Of a DNA stretch of 39,047 bases, positions 24,300 to 33,324 are shown piece by piece. The notes under the pieces were generated by a model. That model did not search any database. It was not told the DNA's origin and saw only the letters and a list, made by a program, of their open reading frames with translations. Both the position numbers and the translations under genes were made by a program. Origin of the DNA: Mycobacterium sp. GTDB taxonomy: Bacteria; Actinomycetota; Actinomycetes; Mycobacteriales; Mycobacteriaceae. Location: the NCBI GenBank assembly GCA_019236925.1, contig JAFAID010000665.1:1-39047 (forward strand), given 5' to 3'. The number at the start of each line of letters is the position of its first letter. The first letter of the stretch is position 1.

Positions 24300-25204
24300 G
24301 CTGAACTCCCGACCTTCGACCATAGCCGCAGCGATCCCCGGACTATGTCTGCGCCACACGCGTGGTGCACGCCCACCACCGGACCACGGCTGTAGCGTTG
24401 CCATGCCCTGGCTCGGCGCAGATACGCTGCGGCGCTGTCGCAGCGATCGACCTTCAAGCCGGCCGCCTCGACGACGTCCACGGCGGCCGTCATCCGAGCG
24501 ACCACCGTGTCGTCGCGAGACAGGAATTCGCCGACTCGCCCATCGGTGACGGCCAGCGTCTCCAATTCGGCGACGGCGTCCAGCATGCGCCGGTAGTGCA
24601 CCTGCGCGCCGACCGACGCGATCTGGTGGACGACCTCGTCAATGCAGCTCAGGCGGCGCAACAAAGCGCGAGTCTGGTCGCGGGTCGCGCCGCGACGGAT
24701 CGCGGCCATCGCCTGTTCGACGCCGAACATGTCGAGGGTGTCGAGCAGCCGCCGCGGCAGCTCCGCCGCCATCGGGTGCCCGCCGGGTCGGCCGGCCAGC
24801 ACCTGCAGCGCAGCCCATAGCTTGTCGTCCAGCACGTCGTCGAGCGCGGCGACCGCGAGTAGGCCGACCAGCGGCTCGATTGGCAGACCGGTCTGTGCGG
24901 AAAGCCGTGCGCAGCGGGTTTTCGCCGCGCTGGTCGGCCCGTGGGGGTGCAGGCCCGGTTGGGTGGTGGCGATCAGATCCGCCTTGTTCAGCACCGCCAA
25001 GACCGGCCGAGCGGCCCCGGCGATCGCGTCACGATCCTCGGGTTTGACCACTTCAGCGATGACGTAGACGTACAGGTCGGCGTCCGGTAACCCGTCCCCG
25101 CTGCGGGTCAGCGTGAACGTTGCGCCCAAGTCCGCGATTCGCGCCAGCGCGCGCGCAACAGTGCTGCGGCCCACGCCGCGACGTCCGGATACGGCCACCC
25201 GCAA
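24296..25204 (-). CDS. P-loop GTPase-like protein (Rv0209-type); 5' part apparently frameshifted
   Basis: 302 aa from a TTG at 25204, the only common start codon in the frame. G-domain features: VAVSGRRGVGRST as P-loop (Arg in place of Lys) and VLAVLNKADLI as G4. The remaining 200 residues are helical. However, coding-like sequence continues upstream without a start (RQIFVDELKRFATEAADSR and on to the P-loop) until a TGA at 25309-25307. The neighbouring frame holds LEHYRHLRVRIYQAKHDRTRG. Adding one G to the four-base run at 25295-25298 joins both into a single protein starting near the GTG at 25359, about 355 aa. The gene is thus a likely frameshift pseudogene, or the base is an assembly error. 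It is coupled to the degenerate GTPase downstream. Confidence 0.7.
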   Translation of the reverse strand: MRVAVSGRRGVGRSTVARALARIADLGATFTLTRSGDGLPDADLYVYVIAEVVKPEDRDAIAGAARPVLAVLNKADLIATTQPGLHPHGPTSAAKTRCARLSAQTGLPIEPLVGLLAVAALDDVLDDKLWAALQVLAGRPGGHPMAAELPRRLLDTLDMFGVEQAMAAIRRGATRDQTRALLRRLSCIDEVVHQIASVGAQVHYRRMLDAVAELETLAVTDGRVGEFLSRDDTVVARMTAAVDVVEAAGLKVDRCDSAAAYLRRARAWQRYSRGPVVGVHHACGADIVRGSLRLWSKVGSSA

Positions 25205-25346
25205 CGGCGCGGCGAGCCGACCGCTGATCGCGGCACAGCGCGAGTCCGCGGCCTCGGTGGCAAACCGCTTCAGCTCGTCGACGAAAATCTGACGCCCCTT
25301 GTCCGATCATGTTTCGCCTGGTAGATCCGTACCCGCAAATGCCGGT

Positions 25347-25360
25347 AGTGCTCCAGCACT
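25347..25360. promoter_or_regulatory. 14-bp palindrome near the start of the Rv0209-type gene
   Basis: AGTGCT and AGCACT flank a 2-base centre (25347-25360). It overlaps the inferred original GTG start (25359) of the GTPase-like gene and lies 150 bases upstream of trmB. The two-base loop is too small for an RNA hairpin, so an operator is possible; it may also be coincidental coding sequence. Confidence 0.2.
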
Positions 25361-25510
25361 GGCCCATTGTCGCCGAGCGGTGCAGGGCGGCGGGCCGGGT
25401 CTACTGCTCGAATGGTGACATCTGCGCCGCCGGGACGCGAGCCACTCGCTACCAGTCGAAGGCAACTGTTGGGTATCAATCTGGGCCGCGGGGGGCAACA
25501 TCATCGATTC

Positions 25511-26308
25511 ATGGGTAACGATGAACGGATGCGCGCGCAGCCCCCGGTGGAAGCGGCCACACCGCCGATGCCGCCCGACACCCTGCCTGCAGCGCGCTCT
25601 GCCGGCGGGTATCGCCGGACCACCAGCTTCCGGTCGCGGCGTTCGGCGCTGTCGGCCGCCCAGCTGCGCACCTGGGAGCGGTTGTGGCCCGAACTCGGAA
25701 TGATGGCGGCGCCGCAGCACAGCCCCGATGCGCCGGACGAGCCGCTGGATACCCGCGCCTGGTTCGGCCGTGATGCTCCGCTCATACTCGAAATCGGCTG
25801 CGGCACAGGAACTTCCACGCTCGCTATGGCGCAATCGGAGCCAGAAGTCGATGTCATCGCTGTGGAGGTTTATCGTCGTGGGCTGGCACAGCTGCTCTGC
25901 GCCATCGACCGGGAAGATGTCACCAATATCCGGCTGATCCGCGGGGATGCCGTCGACGTGCTGGAATACCTGATCACGCCGGCCTCGCTGAGCGGGGTCC
26001 GGGTGTTCTTTCCTGATCCGTGGCCGAAGGCCCGGCACCACAAACGCCGACTGCTGCAGCCCGCCACGGTCGCGCTGATCGCTGACCGGCTCCGTCTCGG
26101 CGGTGTGCTGCACGCGGCCACCGACCATGCGGGCTATGCCGAGCAGATTGCCGAGGTCGGGGACGCCGAACCCCGCCTGACGCGGGTCCGGCCGGCCCGC
26201 GGCGAATTGCCGATCTCGGTAGTCCGACCTACTACTAAATACGAGGGCAAGGCGCAGCACGCCGGCACCGCCGTCACCGAATTGGTGTGGGAAAGAAACC
26301 GACCATGA
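25511..26308 (+). CDS. trmB: tRNA (guanine-N7-)-methyltransferase
   Basis: 265 aa from the ATG at 25511; the frame is open further upstream but without coding character. The first 70 residues are a Pro/Arg-rich extension typical of actinobacterial TrmB. The Rossmann methyltransferase follows: ILEIGCGTGTSTLAMA as the SAM motif, DVIAVEVYRRGLAQLL, NIRLIRGDAVDVLEYL, and the diagnostic FFPDPWPKARHHKRRL with catalytic Asp. TDHAGYAEQI comes near the end. It makes m7G at position 46 of the tRNA variable loop. The last bases overlap the NYN gene start as ATGA. It opens the plus-strand group trmB - NYN - mmpL3. Confidence 0.95.
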   Translation: MGNDERMRAQPPVEAATPPMPPDTLPAARSAGGYRRTTSFRSRRSALSAAQLRTWERLWPELGMMAAPQHSPDAPDEPLDTRAWFGRDAPLILEIGCGTGTSTLAMAQSEPEVDVIAVEVYRRGLAQLLCAIDREDVTNIRLIRGDAVDVLEYLITPASLSGVRVFFPDPWPKARHHKRRLLQPATVALIADRLRLGGVLHAATDHAGYAEQIAEVGDAEPRLTRVRPARGELPISVVRPTTKYEGKAQHAGTAVTELVWERNRP

Positions 26309-27021
26309 GCCTGACCGACGAAACAACCGCCGAACCGCCACCACCGCTCACCGCACCGGTGGCACCGTCCGGTGGCTCGATGCCCGATGTCGGTCCGGCC
26401 GCTCAGCGTGTGCTGCTGGTGTGGGACGCGCCGAATCTGGACATGGGCCTGGGATCGATCCTGGGCCGCCGCCCCACCGCCCTGGAACGCCCACGCTTCG
26501 ACGCGCTGGGCCGCTGGCTGCTGGCCCGCACCGCCGACGTCTCAGCCACGCGACCGTACGTGTCAGCCGAGCCCGAGGCCACCGTCTTCACCAACATCGC
26601 CCCGGGCAGTGCTGAGGTGGTGCGGCCGTGGGTGGATGCGCTGCGTAATGTGGGCTTCGCCGTCTTCGCCAAGCCGAAACTCGACGAAGACAGCGACGTC
26701 GACAGCAACATGCTGGACCACATCGCGCAGCGCAGCGCCGAAGGCCTGGCGGCGCTGGTGGTGGCCTCCGCCGACGGCCAGGCCTTCCGCCAGCCACTCG
26801 AGGAGATCTCCCGCGCCGGGGTACCCGTCCAGGTGCTTGGATTTCGCGAACATGCGAGTTGGGCGCTAGCGTCGGATACCTTGGAGTTTGTTGATCTGGA
26901 GGACATCGAGGGTGTGTTCCGGGAGCCGCTGCCGCGAATCGGACTCGATTCGCTGCCTGAGAAGGGGGCGTGGCTGCAACCGTTCCGGCCGCTGTCTTCG
27001 TTGCTGACCTCGCGTGTCTGA
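26305..27021 (+). CDS. NYN-domain (PIN-like) putative ribonuclease (Rv0207c-type)
   Basis: 238 aa from the ATG at 26305, overlapping the trmB stop. After a Pro-rich start of about 30 residues comes the NYN fold: RVLLVWDAPNLDMGLGSIL with the first metal-binding Asp and Asn, DEDSDVDSNMLDHIAQ with the middle acidic cluster, and LAALVVASADGQAF with the last Asp. NYN proteins are usually metal-dependent RNases acting on tRNA or other RNA, which agrees with coupling to a tRNA-modifying enzyme (inference). It is conserved in this position next to mmpL3 in mycobacteria, as I recall. The stop is 48 bases before the mmpL3 start. Confidence 0.88.
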   Translation: MSLTDETTAEPPPPLTAPVAPSGGSMPDVGPAAQRVLLVWDAPNLDMGLGSILGRRPTALERPRFDALGRWLLARTADVSATRPYVSAEPEATVFTNIAPGSAEVVRPWVDALRNVGFAVFAKPKLDEDSDVDSNMLDHIAQRSAEGLAALVVASADGQAFRQPLEEISRAGVPVQVLGFREHASWALASDTLEFVDLEDIEGVFREPLPRIGLDSLPEKGAWLQPFRPLSSLLTSRV

Positions 27022-27069
27022 CACTGGAAAACCAATGCTCGAGTCGCCACAGATGATTAAGGAGTAGAC

Positions 27070-30069
27070 GTGTTCGCCTGGTGGGGTCGAACTGTGTACC
27101 GCTACCGGTTCATCGTAATCGGCGTCACGGTGGCGCTGAGCCTGCTCGGCGGCATCTTCGGAATCAGCCTGGGCAAGCACGTGACGCAGAGTGGTTTTTA
27201 CGACGACAGCAGTCAGTCGGTGAAGGCGTCGGTGCTGGGCGACAACACCTACGGCCGTGACCGGACCAGCCACATCGTGGCCACCTTCACCGCCCCCAAG
27301 TCGGTCAACGACTCGGCGTGGCAGAAGAAGATCGTCGACGAGCTCAACGCCTTCAAGAAGGACCACCCGGACCAGGTCGTCGGCTGGGCCGGCTGGCTGG
27401 CGGCGCCGACCAGCACCGACCCGGTCATCAAGGGGATGGCCAGCGAGGACGGCAAGCACACCTTCGTCAGCATCCCGCTCAAGGGCGACAATGACGACAC
27501 GATCCTGACCAACTACAACGACATTGCGCCGGATCTGCAGAAGCTCAACGACGGCAAGATCCAGCTCGCGGGTCTGGAGCCGATCGCCAGCGCGCTGACC
27601 GGGACCATCGCCACCGACCAGAAACGCATGGAAGTGCTGGCGCTGCCGCTGGTGGCCGTGGTGCTCTTCCTGGTATTCGGTGGGGCGGTCGCGGCATCTC
27701 TTCCGGCGATCGTGGGCGGCCTGAGCATCGCCGGCTCGCTGGGCATCCTGCGACTCATGGCTGAATTCGGGCCCGTGCACTTCTTCGCGCAGCCCGTCGT
27801 GTCGATGATGGGTTTCGGTATCGCCATCGACTACGGGCTGTTCGTGGTCAGTCGTTTCCGCGAAGAGATCGCCGAGGGCTACGACACCGAGGCCGCGGTC
27901 CGCCGCACGGTGATGACAGCAGGACGCACCGTGGCGTTCTCGGCGACGTTGATCGCGGTCTCGGCGGCCAGCCTCTTCTTGCTGCCGCAGGGCTTCGTGA
28001 AGTCGCTGACCTACGCGGTGATCATCTCGGTGTCGCTGGCCGCGATCCTGTCGATCACCCTGCTGCCCGCGATCCTGTCGATCCTGGGCAAGCATGTCGA
28101 CGCGCTCGGCGTGCGCACCCTGTTCCGCATCCCGTTCCTGGCGAAATGGAAGCCGTCGCGCGCCTACCTGAACTGGCTGGCCGACCGGCTGCAGAAGACC
28201 AAGACCCGCGAAGAGGTGGAAGCCGGATTCTGGGGCAAACTGGTCAACGTCGTCATGCGGCGGCCTCTGGTGTTCGCCATCCCCATCATCATCGGGATGA
28301 TCGCGCTGATCCTTCCGCTGCACAACCTCTCATTTGGCGGCGGGATCAGCGAGACGTACCTTCCGCCGGACAACCCGGTGCGCCTGGCACAGCAGAATTT
28401 CGACAAACTTTTTCCCGGCTACCGCACCAATCAGCTGACACTGGTGATCGAAAGCAACAACCACAGCAAGGTCACCGATCAGCAAGTCGCCGAGATCCGC
28501 AACGACGCCGCCTCGATCAGCGGCTTCACCGACACCACCTGGGCCGAGCGGGCCTGCCCGACAATCGAGGGCAACCCCTGCGTCTCGACCCCGAATGGCA
28601 GTCACCCCAAGGATCATTCGGTCCGGGTGATCCAGAACGGTCTGGCGCACGCGAGCGACGCCGCGAAGAAGCTCGCCGAGTTGCGATCGATGACGCCGCC
28701 TCACGGGCTGACCGTGTTGGTCGGCGGCGTCCCGGCGCTGGAGCAGGACAGCATCCACAGCCTGTCCGACAAGGCACCGCTGATGGCGGTGGTGCTGCTC
28801 AGCACGACGATGCTGCTGATGTTCCTGGCGTTCGGGTCGGTCGTGCTGCCGATCAAGGCCGCGGTGATGAGCGCGCTGACGCTGGGCTCCACGCTGGGCA
28901 TTCTGACCTGGATCTTCGTCGACGGACATTTCGCCAACTTGCTGAATTTCACCCCGGCGCCGTTGATGATCGTCATCATCGCATTGGTGGTCGCGGTCGG
29001 TTTCGGCCTGGCCACCGACTACGAGGTCTTCCTGGTCTCGCGCATGGTCGAGGCCCGGGCCCGAGGCATGTCGACCGCCGAAGCGATCCGGATCGGCACG
29101 GCGACAACCGGGCGCCTCATCACCGCGGCCGCATTGGTCCTCGCCGTAGTCGCCGGTTCGTTCGCATTCTCCGACCTGATGATGATGCAGTGCCTGGCTT
29201 TCGGTCTGATGGCGGCGCTGCTGCTGGACGCCACCGTGGTCCGGATGTTCCTGGTCCCGTCGGTGATGAAGCTGCTCGGCGACGACTGCTGGTGGGCGCC
29301 GCTTTGGATGAAGCGTCTGCAGAACCGGTTGGGGCTGGGCGAGATCCATCTACCCGACGAGCGCAAGCGGCCCGTCCCACGTGCCCGGGCCGAGCGTCCG
29401 GCGGTCGCCGCCGCGGCCACCGTCACCGCCACGAAACCGCGTCCACCGCACGATCCCACCCACCCCGGCGCGGAGGCTCCGCCGCGACCGCGGCCGGCAC
29501 CTCCAGCACCTCCGGCACCTCGGCTGGAATACCGGCCCACGGCCCAGGACACGCCCTCGGCCGCAGGCACCACGAAGATGCGCGCCCCCGGACACCCTGA
29601 GCCCAAAGAGCCGCCGACGACGCGCTTCTCCGCCCAGCAGAATGCCTCGCCGCCTCCCGGCCCTGGGCGCGAACGCCCACCCACATCCGCGGCTCCACCG
29701 CCGGGGGCCCAACCGCCCCGCGGCGACGACCGCGAAATAGAGTCCTGGCTCAGCGAATTGCGGGGACCGCGCCCGAACGACCGTCCCGCCGATCCACGCG
29801 GCCCAATCCCGCCGCCATCGAAACCGTCCGCCGACCAAACCCGGGCGATGCCGGTTCCGAAGGAACACCCTTCGGGGCAACGGCCCAACGACGAGGGCGA
29901 TGCCACCACCGCCATCCCGACCCCCCCGCGCGATGAGAAGGATCCCGACGTCGCCACCAAGAAACTGAACGCCCGCGGCAACGACACCGACGGCGGCGAC
30001 CGGCCCCGTCAGCGCCGCGGCGGCGGGCTCAGCGCTCAGGATCTGCTACGCCGAGAAGGCCGGATCTAG
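27070..30069 (+). CDS. mmpL3: MmpL3, RND-family trehalose monomycolate transporter
   Basis: 999 aa. The start is GTG at 27070 with AAGGAG five bases upstream. Twelve membrane helices in two repeats, with two large periplasmic loops (about residues 35-180 and 420-560). The proton-relay Asp-Tyr pairs are at 254-255 ([17 protein letters not shown]) and 650-651 ([14 protein letters not shown]). Exports trehalose monomycolate across the inner membrane for mycomembrane assembly; essential and the target of SQ109-type inhibitors in M. tuberculosis. The C-terminal 240 residues are cytoplasmic, disordered and very rich in Pro, Arg and Ala. They are longer than in M. tuberculosis (total about 944). The TAG stop shares CTAG with the stop of the opposite gene. 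Confidence 0.97.
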   Translation: MFAWWGRTVYRYRFIVIGVTVALSLLGGIFGISLGKHVTQSGFYDDSSQSVKASVLGDNTYGRDRTSHIVATFTAPKSVNDSAWQKKIVDELNAFKKDHPDQVVGWAGWLAAPTSTDPVIKGMASEDGKHTFVSIPLKGDNDDTILTNYNDIAPDLQKLNDGKIQLAGLEPIASALTGTIATDQKRMEVLALPLVAVVLFLVFGGAVAASLPAIVGGLSIAGSLGILRLMAEFGPVHFFAQPVVSMMGFGIAIDYGLFVVSRFREEIAEGYDTEAAVRRTVMTAGRTVAFSATLIAVSAASLFLLPQGFVKSLTYAVIISVSLAAILSITLLPAILSILGKHVDALGVRTLFRIPFLAKWKPSRAYLNWLADRLQKTKTREEVEAGFWGKLVNVVMRRPLVFAIPIIIGMIALILPLHNLSFGGGISETYLPPDNPVRLAQQNFDKLFPGYRTNQLTLVIESNNHSKVTDQQVAEIRNDAASISGFTDTTWAERACPTIEGNPCVSTPNGSHPKDHSVRVIQNGLAHASDAAKKLAELRSMTPPHGLTVLVGGVPALEQDSIHSLSDKAPLMAVVLLSTTMLLMFLAFGSVVLPIKAAVMSALTLGSTLGILTWIFVDGHFANLLNFTPAPLMIVIIALVVAVGFGLATDYEVFLVSRMVEARARGMSTAEAIRIGTATTGRLITAAALVLAVVAGSFAFSDLMMMQCLAFGLMAALLLDATVVRMFLVPSVMKLLGDDCWWAPLWMKRLQNRLGLGEIHLPDERKRPVPRARAERPAVAAAATVTATKPRPPHDPTHPGAEAPPRPRPAPPAPPAPRLEYRPTAQDTPSAAGTTKMRAPGHPEPKEPPTTRFSAQQNASPPPGPGRERPPTSAAPPPGAQPPRGDDREIESWLSELRGPRPNDRPADPRGPIPPPSKPSADQTRAMPVPKEHPSGQRPNDEGDATTAIPTPPRDEKDPDVATKKLNARGNDTDGGDRPRQRRGGGLSAQDLLRREGRI

Positions 30070-31241
30070 CTCTCGGCCTTGCTTTCGGTCCTGCTTTCGG
30101 GCTTCGGTTCATCCGGTTCGGCCGACATGACCGACGCTGCGGAATCTGGGTCCTCGATCTCCTTGGCCGCGGCGGATGGATCCTCGGCCAGCAGCACCTG
30201 GAACGCGTTGTTAAAGAAGGCGACCGTAGGAACGGCCAGCAACGCGCCGACGACCCCGGCGAGCACACCGCCCGTTGAAATCGCCAGCACCACCGCCAAC
30301 GGATGGATCGACACCGCACGACCCATCACCAATGGCTGCAGGATGTGTGTCTCGAGCTGGTTCACGCCGATGAGCAAGCCAAGCGTAATGAGCGCATACA
30401 CGAATCCCTTCGCGAGGAGTGCGACCACCACCGCGAGAAAGCCGCTGAGAACGGCACCGACCAGCGGGATGAACGCACCGAGGAACACCAGCGAGGCCAG
30501 CGGCAGAGCCAGCGGCACACTCATGATCGCCAAACCGGTGCCGACTCCGACGGCGTCGACCAACGCCACCAGGAAGGTGGCCCGCACGTAGCCGACCAGC
30601 GACCCGTATCCCGCGCTGCCGGCGGCGCGTACCCGGTCCCGGACGCCGGCGGGGAAGAGCTTGGTGACGTAGGCCCAGATATTGCGCCCGTCGTAGAGGA
30701 AGAAGATCAGCGTGAACAGCGTCAGCAGTGCCGCAGTAAGGATTTCGGTGACGGTGGCCGCCGTCGACAGCGCGCCGCTGGTCAACTTAGCCTGATTGTT
30801 CTGCAGTGCCTGGATCGCCGCGTTGCCGGCGTTCTCAATCTGTTGGCGGCTCAGATGAAGCGGCCCCTCGATCAGCCAGTTGCGGGTTTTATCGATGCTG
30901 CGGGTGACCTCGTTGACCAAATCCGGCAAACCGGTGATGAACTGGCTGATGACGAACGTCATGATGCCGCCCAGGATCGCGAAGGCGCTCAGCAACACCA
31001 GAGCGACCGAGCCGCCGCGGGGAGCCCCCCGCCGGTCCAGCCAGTCCACCGCCTGGACCAGCAGTGCGCTCAACATCAACGCCAGCAGCACCGGGACGAC
31101 GATGATTTCCAGCCGCGAGATAACCCACAGCAGCGCCATCAGAGCCGCGAAGATGACCAACAACCGCCAGGACCAGGCAGCCGTCTTCCGAACGATGGGT
31201 TCTACCGAATCCGGGTAGTTCGCGTCGGCCGTCGACGGCAT
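30066..31241 (-). CDS. AI-2E (PerM/TqsA) family transporter (Rv0205-type)
   Basis: 391 aa with about eight membrane helices in the PerM/AI-2E pattern: two N-terminal helices ([19 protein letters not shown] and [17 protein letters not shown]), a central soluble segment (about residues 115-165), then [36 protein letters not shown] and the family motif [20 protein letters not shown]. The charged tail (about 45 residues) is acidic, with Glu/Lys/Ser repeats. Family members export signals or ions; the substrate here is unknown. ATG at 31241. A TAGGCT hexamer eight bases upstream suggests a leaderless message. It converges with mmpL3 and overlaps its stop by four bases. Confidence 0.9.
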   Translation of the reverse strand: MPSTADANYPDSVEPIVRKTAAWSWRLLVIFAALMALLWVISRLEIIVVPVLLALMLSALLVQAVDWLDRRGAPRGGSVALVLLSAFAILGGIMTFVISQFITGLPDLVNEVTRSIDKTRNWLIEGPLHLSRQQIENAGNAAIQALQNNQAKLTSGALSTAATVTEILTAALLTLFTLIFFLYDGRNIWAYVTKLFPAGVRDRVRAAGSAGYGSLVGYVRATFLVALVDAVGVGTGLAIMSVPLALPLASLVFLGAFIPLVGAVLSGFLAVVVALLAKGFVYALITLGLLIGVNQLETHILQPLVMGRAVSIHPLAVVLAISTGGVLAGVVGALLAVPTVAFFNNAFQVLLAEDPSAAAKEIEDPDSAASVMSAEPDEPKPESRTESKAES

Positions 31242-31249
31242 AATGTTCC

Positions 31250-31255
31250 AGCCTA
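31250..31255 (-). promoter_or_regulatory. -10 box of the AI-2E transporter gene (leaderless type)
   Basis: TAGGCT on the minus strand at 31255-31250 fits the mycobacterial TANNNT -10 pattern and ends eight bases before the ATG at 31241. No ribosome-binding site is present in between. The same hexamer occurs at the same distance in front of the gene starting at 38621. Confidence 0.5.
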
Positions 31256-31336
31256 ACCACCGGGCCGTATGTCACCGTCCGCAAACACGGTCCGGACACC
31301 CGCGCCGCGCACCGATCCTGGCGCGACCTGCGAGGC

Positions 31337-31342
31337 TACCCT
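31337..31342 (+). promoter_or_regulatory. -10 box of the YbhN-type gene (leaderless type)
   Basis: TACCCT at 31337-31342 matches TANNNT and is followed by seven bases and then GTG (31350). No Shine-Dalgarno sequence is present. This decides the start of the following gene in favour of the GTG over an ATG at 31269. Confidence 0.45.
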
Positions 31343-31349
31343 GAATTAC

Positions 31350-32540
31350 GTGTCTCGCGACGCACCGGCCACGAACGTCAGCGGTCACCACGAAGAACGT
31401 GCCCGCGGCAAGTACTGGTGGGTGCGCTGGGCCGTTCTGGGCATCGTCATGATCGTGTTGACGGTCGAGGTGGCGTTGGTGTGGGATCAGCTGGCTAAGG
31501 CCGCCAAGAGCCTGTTTTCAGCGAAGTGGTACTGGCTGCTGGCCTCGGCCCTGGCGGCCGTCCTATTGATGCACAGTTTCGCCGAGGTCCAACGGACCCT
31601 GCTGGCATCGGCTGGGGTGCACGTCCAAAAATTGCGGTCGGAAGCCGCCTATTACGCGGCCAACTCTTTGAGCACCACGCTGCCTGGCGGTCCGGTGTTG
31701 GCGGCGACGTTTTTGCTTCGGCAGCAACGGATTTGGGGCGCGTCGACGTTGGTGGCGTCGTGGCAGCTGGTGATGTCGGGTGTGCTGCAAGCGGTGGGGC
31801 TGGCGCTGCTCGGTCTGGGCGGGGCGTTTTTCCTCGGCGCGAAAAACAACCCGTTCTCGTTGCTGTTTACGCTGGGCGGCTTCGTCGCGTTGTTGCTGCT
31901 GGCCCAGGCGGTGGCGTCGCGACCGGAACTGATCGACGGGATCGGGTGCCGGGTGTTGTCGTGGGTCAACTCGGTTCGCGGGAGGCCGGCCGACACCGGC
32001 CTGGCGAAGTGGCACGAGATACTCGCCCAGCTCGAATCGGTCAGCTTGAGCCGCCGCGACGTCGCGACGGCCTTCAGCTGGTCAATTGTCAACAGGTTCG
32101 CCGACGTCGCCTGTCTCGGCTTTGCTGCGTACGCGGCCGGTTATCACGCATCGATCGGCGGGTTGACGGTCGCCTGCGCGGCCGCCCGCGCGGTCGGCAC
32201 GATACCGCTGATGCCGGGCGGTCTGCTGGTAGTGGAAGCGGTGCTGGTGCCTGGTTTGGCGTCGAGTGGAATGCCGTTGTCCGGTGCCATTTCGACGATG
32301 TTGATCTACCGGCTGATCAGCTGGTTGTTGCTCGCCGCCATCGGCTGGGTTGTGTTCTTCTTCATGTTCCGCAGCGAGAACGAGGTCGATCCCGACGCCG
32401 ATAACGACGCAGAGACCAGCAATGCGTCGCCGGCCGAACCTGCCGCGGTGGAGCTGCCCGGGGACGCGCTGCAGGGCCCGGTTCCGCCGCCGGATCCGGC
32501 GGCCAAGGCGCCGCGCAAACCTCGGCGAACGACTACCTAA
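31350..32540 (+). CDS. YbhN/UPF0104-type (lysylphosphatidylglycerol synthase TM region-like) membrane protein (Rv0204c-type)
   Basis: 396 aa from the leaderless-type GTG at 31350; an ATG at 31269 would add 27 residues of unstructured sequence. Seven or eight membrane helices: WAVLGIVMIVLTVEVALVW, WLLASALAAVLLMHSFAEV, LQAVGLALLGLGGAFFLG, LLFTLGGFVALLLLAQAV and others. The family blocks are AAYYAANSLSTTLPGGPVL and GTIPLMPGGLLVVEAVLVPG. Related proteins are flippase-like or part of lipid-modifying enzymes; no catalytic domain is attached here. The tail is acidic then Pro/Arg-rich. It is divergent from the AI-2E gene and its stop overlaps the opposite hemophore gene by eight bases. A role in moving a lipid near MmpL3 is a guess from position. 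Confidence 0.85.
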   Translation: MSRDAPATNVSGHHEERARGKYWWVRWAVLGIVMIVLTVEVALVWDQLAKAAKSLFSAKWYWLLASALAAVLLMHSFAEVQRTLLASAGVHVQKLRSEAAYYAANSLSTTLPGGPVLAATFLLRQQRIWGASTLVASWQLVMSGVLQAVGLALLGLGGAFFLGAKNNPFSLLFTLGGFVALLLLAQAVASRPELIDGIGCRVLSWVNSVRGRPADTGLAKWHEILAQLESVSLSRRDVATAFSWSIVNRFADVACLGFAAYAAGYHASIGGLTVACAAARAVGTIPLMPGGLLVVEAVLVPGLASSGMPLSGAISTMLIYRLISWLLLAAIGWVVFFFMFRSENEVDPDADNDAETSNASPAEPAAVELPGDALQGPVPPPDPAAKAPRKPRRTTT

Positions 32541-33084
32541 CGGCGCTCAGCCCCGGCATCATCGCCGGGCCGGGCGCAGCCGGAACGCCACCCGCAGGCG
32601 TCGCGCCCTGGGCGCCGTTGATCGCTTGCGCTGCGGCACCCGGTAGGCCGCCGGGCAGCCCGCCCGGTAGGCCGTTCTGCGCGCTCTGCATGAAGCCGAG
32701 CACCTGGGGAAGGCTGATCGGCAGCTTGCACCTGCTCGACAGCCCCGCGAGCGGCAGCGCGATCGTCTGCATGTCGCTGGCCGCCTTGGGGTTGGCGTCG
32801 AAATACGTCTTCAGCGAGTTGACCGACTGCGGTCCCGCCGGCTCTTGCAAGACACTCGTCACTGCCTGGTTGGTCTCCGGATGCCCGTCCAGGTAGTCGC
32901 CGGCCGACCTGGCGACGTTGCTGATCGTCCTCGCCATCTCGCTGGCAGCACAGGGGTCGGACGCGCCGACTGCCGACGGCGCAGACAGCAGCACCACCGC
33001 GGTGGCACCACCCAACGCGGTGGCGGTCAGTACACCGAACAACCCTCGGCGCAATGTCGCAGTACTCCCAGTCAGGGAAGTCAT
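32533..33084 (-). CDS. Secreted hemophore-related protein (Rv0203-type)
   Basis: 183 aa from the ATG at 33084 with AAGGAG six bases upstream. Signal peptide: a basic N terminus, the hydrophobic stretch VLTATALGGATAVVLLSA, cleavage probably after SAVGA. The mature part begins SDPCAASEMARTISNVARSA and is the mycobacterial hemophore fold of helices joined by a disulfide (Cys in DPC and SRC). GDYLDGHPE carries Tyr and His four residues apart, as in the heme site of M. tuberculosis Rv0203. It hands heme to MmpL3/MmpL11 in that organism. Oddity: a C-terminal tail of about 55 residues with GLPGGLPGGLPG and Ala/Pro-rich sequence, making it longer than Rv0203 (about 136 aa). Confidence 0.88.
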   Translation of the reverse strand: MTSLTGSTATLRRGLFGVLTATALGGATAVVLLSAPSAVGASDPCAASEMARTISNVARSAGDYLDGHPETNQAVTSVLQEPAGPQSVNSLKTYFDANPKAASDMQTIALPLAGLSSRCKLPISLPQVLGFMQSAQNGLPGGLPGGLPGAAAQAINGAQGATPAGGVPAAPGPAMMPGLSAVR

Positions 33085-33308
33085 AGCTAGCTCCTTATGG
33101 CTTGCGATCGCGGCTTGCAATTCTGGGTCGGCCTCGCAAACGATTGCGATCAGCGGCCGGATATAACAATCCGCTAACGCCCACCGGCCATCCTGCCATC
33201 CGTTCCGGCGCGCCCGCCAATTCAGCGCACAAGAAACTCGTCACACCGACATCGTTGCCGAGTTGTTGCAGCTCAGCGTGCCCTAAGCGGCATAGCGACA
33301 TAGCTTGC

Positions 33309-33324
33309 TGAGGTAGGCTCACCT
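33309..33324. promoter_or_regulatory. IdeR-box-like sequence upstream of mmpL11
   Basis: TGAGGTAGGCTCACCT lies 42 bases before the mmpL11 start, in the 281-base gap between the divergent hemophore gene and mmpL11. It resembles the iron-repressor (IdeR) consensus TTAGGTTAGGCTAACCTAA but is one base short between the AGGT and ACCT half-sites, so binding is uncertain. It contains TAGGCT, a possible -10 hexamer for mmpL11. No second such box was found. Confidence 0.35.

Noticed and set aside
26866..28323. A 485-codon minus-strand frame rich in His, Arg and Asp
   Set aside because: It lies fully opposite mmpL3 and the NYN gene and shows no domain.
29350..29900. Tandem CCG/GGC-like repetition in the mmpL3 3' region, considered as a DNA repeat or CRISPR-like array
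   Set aside because: There are no regular units or spacers; it is codon bias of a Pro/Arg-rich protein tail.
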